NCBI RefSeq assembly: GCF_964340395.1
Contig: NC_135567.1
Coordinates: forward strand, 5,032,399-5,096,398
DNA length: 64,000 nt
DNA from: Glandiceps talaboti
Taxonomy: Eukaryota; Hemichordata; Enteropneusta; Spengelidae
Direction of reading: 5' to 3'
The notes below the pieces were generated by a model. That model saw only the letters and a program-made list of their open reading frames with translations. It had not been told where the DNA came from and searched no databases. Positions 59,783 through 64,000 of the stretch are shown piece after piece. Both the position numbers and the translations under genes were made by a program. Each line of letters starts with the position of its first letter. Position 1 is the first letter of the stretch.

Positions 59783-60782
59783 GACATAGAGATCAAGTCA
59801 CAGCCCCCCTTGATAGTCAAATACTTGTGCCCTCCCATTTGTATCCACACTCATTGTTCACAACCCTCCCCTATTTCTACCAAGTCATCCACCCCAACCG
59901 TAAATTCCGACTGTAGCCAACATATGAATGTATCTTATTTACATGACTGTAATATACTAGTTTACTGTCCTAAAACGACTACTTCTTTACTTAACCAACT
60001 TCTCACATATGCAACAACACTTCACATAGACGTTAGGCCTAAAAAAATTTGTGTGGTTCGAATTACGCTCAATTTTAGAATAGGTGGGGTAGGTATATTT
60101 TTTAATATATTTTATTATATTTTATTTTTACATGTCTTGTTCAGGTAGTTCTGTTTCCATTGTTTTCCAAGTTGTCTCTGTTATTTGTTTCTTCCCATCA
60201 TATGTACAGCCATTACAGATTGGAAGAATAGTTTTATATTGTCTTTTTAAGGTGGTGTCAGTTTTCGAATCTACTATTTCTAGCGAGACTTTTTTTTCTC
60301 GAATATGTAAAACAAAAATTAGGTTCGCCTGTAAAACACAAGGTGGGGGTCGGGTAACCGGAACCGCATATTGTTTACTAGGCCATACCAGATATCCTGT
60401 AAGCTGAAAAGCAACATTTTTTACTACGTTCACTATCTACCGTTAGAGACAACGAAAGCGAAGCCACGTTTCACGGCTAGTATCCTGTGTGCTTTTCCAT
60501 CCAATAGTAAAACACTCATTTTCGGGTACACAAATAACGATTCTAGGAAAACTGCCCCCCCCCCCGACAACTGCCCCCGAAGGAACCAACACGACATAGT
60601 TTCAAGTGCTTACTTAAAATGGATTTACTAAAAGAATATATAGCATAGTTGGCATTCTTTACCGAACTTTCTTCTCATCACTTGTAAAATGACTGGGATG
60701 AGGATGGGGGTTGGGGGTTGGGGGGTGTTTAACTATTGACCATTAATGTGAGGGGTCTGACTCCCATTACCTGTATAAATTT

Positions 60783-60784
<2 letters not shown>
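59783..60784. other. Unique DNA without a recognised gene
   Basis: Overlapping frames at 60128-60433 on both strands carry no motif known to me. A C-rich run with CGACAACTGCCCCCGAAGG at 60551-60585 is the reverse complement of the G-rich minisatellite at 61305-61460, making a loose inverted pair around the palindrome between them. Confidence 0.5.
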
Positions 60785-60880
<96 letters not shown>

Positions 60881-60974
60881 CATTCTTCTTTCGCCAAGTA
60901 GAGTGCTCGATCACCTTGGAGAGCTATCATACATAAAAATGAAAGAAGACGAGTCTGATATTACATAGTGGAAT

Positions 60975-61014
60975 TACACTACGGACCGTTTCACCCGAAG
61001 GATCGTCAGGTACA
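60975..61014 (-). ncRNA. Hammerhead-like ribozyme, mirror copy on minus strand
   Basis: TCGTCAG at 61003-61009 is the reverse complement of the core. Because the palindrome centre is not itself symmetric, two stem I pairs become G-U wobbles on this strand; stems II and III are identical to the plus-strand copy. Confidence 0.6.
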
Positions 61015-61050
61015 CCTGACGATCCTTCGGGTGAAACGGTCCGTAGTGTA
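61011..61050 (+). ncRNA. Hammerhead-like ribozyme with UUCG-capped stem II
   Basis: Core CTGACGA at 61016-61022 and GAA at 61033-61035. Stem II: CC/GG (61024-61025 with 61030-61031) capped by TTCG, flanked by a T-T pair as in the first locus. Stem III: ACG/CGT around GTC (61036-61044). Cleavage-site nucleotide A61045. Stem I: TACAC 61011-61015 with GTGTA 61046-61050, five Watson-Crick pairs. All three stems differ in sequence from the 28960 ribozyme yet pair fully. Confidence 0.72.
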
Positions 61051-61304
61051 ATTCCACTATGTAATATCAGACTCGTCTTCTTTCATTTTTATATATATAT
61101 ATATATATATCTTTTTCAAGTGATCTGAAATTATTTCTTGTACATGTAATAAAAATCAATCAATCAATCAATCAATTTATTTATACTCACATTTGCACGT
61201 TTTACTCTATTGCCATCTGTGATAATTGTTACGACAATTATAAAAGTCGGCATGTTGCTTTAACTTACCACCGCAATTCATCTGTAATACTAGCTTTTAT
61301 TTCG

Positions 61305-61462
61305 TTCGGGGGGCAGTTGTCCTTCGGGGGCAGTTGTCCGGGTGGCAATTGTCCAGGGGCTGTTGTCCTTCGGGCAATTGTCCGGGGGGCAGTTGTCCTT
61401 CGGACGCAGTTGTCCGGGGGGGGGGGGGGCAATTGTCTGGGGGGGGGGGGCAGTTGTCCTGT
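61305..61462. repeat. G-rich CAGTTGTCC minisatellite
   Basis: Irregular repeats of GGGGGCAGTTGTCC with CTTCGG spacers, and G runs of up to about 13 bases. The plus strand could form G-quadruplexes. The ORFs on both strands are repeat translations. Confidence 0.85.
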
Positions 61463-62590
61463 TAGCCAAATAACCGTTTCAAAAGGAAAACCTAACAAAA
61501 TTACCATTCACAAACCAAAAGGGAAACCACATCAAACTGTCATGTGTTTTCTTTACTCCGCAGACAAGAGACAAAATTTGTCCGAGCTCACAAAACACGC
61601 TTCACACACGTTGACTCGATCCGTGTAATATATATCATTAGGTGGGGACAATCAAACAGTTGCATGATTGAGTGGACAATTGTTTTATTCCAACATGGAC
61701 GCATTACTAATACATTCATGGTTAAAACGAAAATTGTGTTTTTCTTCAACTGTGTATAAGTCAAAACATATTCTTATGGCTATATTTGGAACGACACTTT
61801 TAACTTTTATGTCAAAATCATCGAAAAAACAGACAAACAACGCCACATTTCAGGATCATCACTCGAAACAAAGTTATCCTCGGGTACAAAGAAAGAACAC
61901 ATGCGTCAACATTTGTGTGTAAACTGTAGAGTAGGATACTACTTCAACTTCTCAAGATTTCATTTGTTAGAAAATAAAGACAAACCAAAAGATCAAACCG
62001 AAACTTTTAGTGGCGAGTATTTCTTGGATGTACAGCATCAAACAATAACCAGATTTAATCTGAGTGCATCCCGTAAAGGAATCACTAATTATGCAAATAA
62101 CTCATTAAACTTAAAAAACTATGGTAACAGGCTTTTTTTTTTCTTAGGTTAATGTATGTAAGAGTGTATGATACAGCTTAATTACTGAATATTGTTCATT
62201 ATGTATAGCATCAAACAATAAAACACAATGCAATGGAACTCCGGCAAGAAATGTATGGCACCATTATTGCTTGAAAGTCTCAAGTTGATCCCCTCTAAGG
62301 TACAATTTCAAATGAACATTCCAACCTAGTCAATATATCATGTATTAATGTATAACAATATAGACAAGAAAGTGTTATCCACAACCATTTTTATTTATAA
62401 ATCAAACAAATTCAAACCTTTACAAACCCAAAACTACATAAAACATGAAACAAAAAAACAGCTTAGAGTTTAAGTATTAATGTTTGTTTGAAATGTCCAT
62501 TGCAATAATATCATGTTACCATGGCAACTTGTAATATCTGATCTTAATAAAACTCAACATTGATTAAGTTTTGTCAATGAATAATAAAAA
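61463..62590. other. Unique DNA without a recognised gene
   Basis: Short frames up to 103 codons; none has a motif, splice pattern or match I recognise. Confidence 0.5.
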
Positions 62591-62597
62591 AGTAATA

Positions 62598-62769
62598 ACC
62601 TAGTTAAGATAAAAATAACAATTGATAAACGTGACAGTCTTACAAATACACATTCATTATTGTTGACAAAGATAACACTGTCACCTAGTTAAGATAAAAA
62701 TAACAATTGATAAACGTGAAAGTCTTACAAATACACATTCATTATTGCTGACAAAGATAACACTGTCAC
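62598..62769. repeat. ~86-bp tandem duplication
   Basis: CACCTAGTTAAGATAAAAAT-type block to GACAAAGATAACACTGT occurs twice in succession with only a few differences (GTGACAGTC versus GTGAAAGTC). Confidence 0.9.
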
Positions 62770-62871
62770 CATGAATATTATATTTTTCCATTTTTAAAAC
62801 TTTTATTTATATTCGATATAAAATGTTCAACTGAGTACTTTGAGGCTTTCTGTTTTAAATTTTGTGATTAA

Positions 62872-63105
62872 GTATGAAAATACTATAAATTGTTAGTACT
62901 AACGACACATAAAATGGAAAATATTGATGAGTATACACATTTCAATTGGTATCAACAATTTCATTTCTAATCATGTTATTATGAAAATACTATAGATTGT
63001 TAATAAAGATTAATAAAGTACTAAACGATAAAAAAATAGAAAATGTTGACGAGTATATATATTTCAATTGGTATCAACAATTTCATTTCAATTATTTATG
63101 TACAT
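62872..63105. repeat. ~115-bp tandem duplication
   Basis: GAAAATACTATARATTGTTA ... GAGTATAYAYATTTCAATTG ... CAACAATTTCATTTC occurs twice, about 114 bases apart, with moderate divergence. Confidence 0.85.
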
Positions 63106-63861
63106 TTCTCACTTACAGGAAGTATTTCAATGATATGTAAAACACTTTTCAGTGCAGGTATATGTACCAGGGTTATAATTATAAAACCAATCCATAGACC
63201 TTTTGATGATCTCATTGGTAATTATTCACTCTAAGTTTAAATCATTTTTAGTGGAAACCATGGGATAAACATTTTTGACCACATTTTGAAATAATATATC
63301 GGTTTGATTATAAGTTATCATATATTTGATGTAGATATAACGATCCCTGTGTGTCTTCTCTAAGACATATATTGTATTCTTTGACATGTATTTCTATTTC
63401 TCTCTATGGTTTATTAGGTGAAAATGCATTTATGGAAATGTGACATCCACATCTGCCTCAAACAATTCAATGTAATCAGATGTCTTCATTGGATGACGTC
63501 ATGAGTATTCTTGTTTGTTCTCATATCTTCTACTTACAACGTATACTTTGAGTTTCTCTGTAAGTATGCAATGCTTTATTTTCATACTTTGTCTTTTCAT
63601 ATCACAGCATATTCACATGTTGTTATTTTTCTTGGCAAGGTGACACTTGTTATGCATTTATTGTAAAAATATCCTGCATGATATGTTTTTTATTTGGAAA
63701 TAAACAGAGTTTAATTATCTGACCAATAGAACCTTAACGAACATGTACAGTTTATCCTCTATACATTTTGTGATCTCTTTACACATCTGCTCATGTTTTA
63801 CATTATGTAATTTGCAACATAATCGACACATTGCTATGTTTGCTGTTGTCTAGTTTGCCAA

Positions 63862-63960
63862 TTTTGTAAGGCATTGGTAAGGTTATCATCATATTGATTG
63901 TTCAATCGTTATTGTAAGGCATTGGTAAGGTTACCATCATATTGATTGTTCAATCATTAT
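63862..63960. repeat. ~47-bp tandem duplication
   Basis: TTGTAAGGCATTGGTAAGGT to TTCAATCRTTATT occurs twice in tandem. The window then ends in a run of T. Confidence 0.9.
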
Positions 63961-64000
63961 TTTTTCATGTTGTACTCGTACGTTTTTTTTTTTTTTTTTT

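Larger units (their letters stand above)
60785..61110. mobile_element. Second (TA)n-flanked palindrome with hammerhead-like cores
   Basis: (TA)n at 60785-60876, then 56 unpaired bases, then a perfect inverted repeat with arms 60933-61011 and 61014-61092 (79 bp) around AC, then a short (TA)n to 61110. The organisation is the same as at 28788-29195, but the sequence is different apart from the ribozyme core, so the two are independent insertions of related elements, not copies of one locus. No RT nearby. Confidence 0.7.

Noticed and set aside
60128-60433. 101-residue minus-strand ORF as a host exon
   Set aside because: No domain recognised and overlapping frames are open on both strands; left as unassigned DNA.

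Overview
This window is eukaryotic, almost certainly from a marine invertebrate animal. Non-LTR retrotransposons, a Ty3/gypsy element with integrase ahead of reverse transcriptase, abundant microsatellites, kilobase-scale satellite DNA and hammerhead-like ribozyme palindromes fit an invertebrate deuterostome such as amphioxus or a hemichordate. A mollusc or other lophotrochozoan cannot be excluded. I found no bacterial-type operons, rRNA, tRNA or CRISPR. Nearly all recognisable coding sequence belongs to mobile elements.

Layout. 1-12.7 kb: two distinct but related Tx1/L1-like LINEs, head to tail, joined through (ACT)n tails, with a third 3'-UTR fragment between them. 12.7-13.8 kb: two exons with matching splice sites that look like the C-terminal end of a gene or domesticated transposase; the LINEs would lie in an upstream intron. 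13.8-18.6 kb: a long (CT)n tract, a MITE-like inverted-repeat element, a small basic ORF on the minus strand and a cluster of a 14-bp motif, GTAACGTACATTTC. 18.6-22.3 kb and 28.2-31.6 kb: two copies of a ~3.5 kb segment, each carrying a 38-bp minisatellite. Between them lie a long TATG/TCTG microsatellite holding a LINE 3' fragment and a degenerate ~140-bp repeat. The right copy also carries a perfect palindrome in (TA)n that encodes hammerhead-like cores on both strands.

32.6-53.3 kb: a ~2.23 kb higher-order satellite, bordered on both sides by degenerate TTAGGG-type repeats and interrupted by two minus-strand LINEs. The LINE reading frames are each broken mainly at one homopolymer. 53.3-59.8 kb: a Gmr1-type LTR retrotransposon on the minus strand, with an internal RT deletion, several frame breaks and a 58-bp inverted piece of its own LTR inside gag. 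59.8-64 kb: unique DNA, a second hammerhead palindrome in (TA)n, a G-rich CAGTTGTCC minisatellite and several short tandem duplications.

A recurring theme is retroelements sitting in, or ending in, simple repeats: Tx1-like in (ACT)n, hammerhead palindromes in (TA)n, and a LINE fragment in (TATG)n. The most notable observation is the pair of palindromes whose hammerhead cores have covarying stems. Next are the integrase-first gypsy element and the nested Tx1-like tails.
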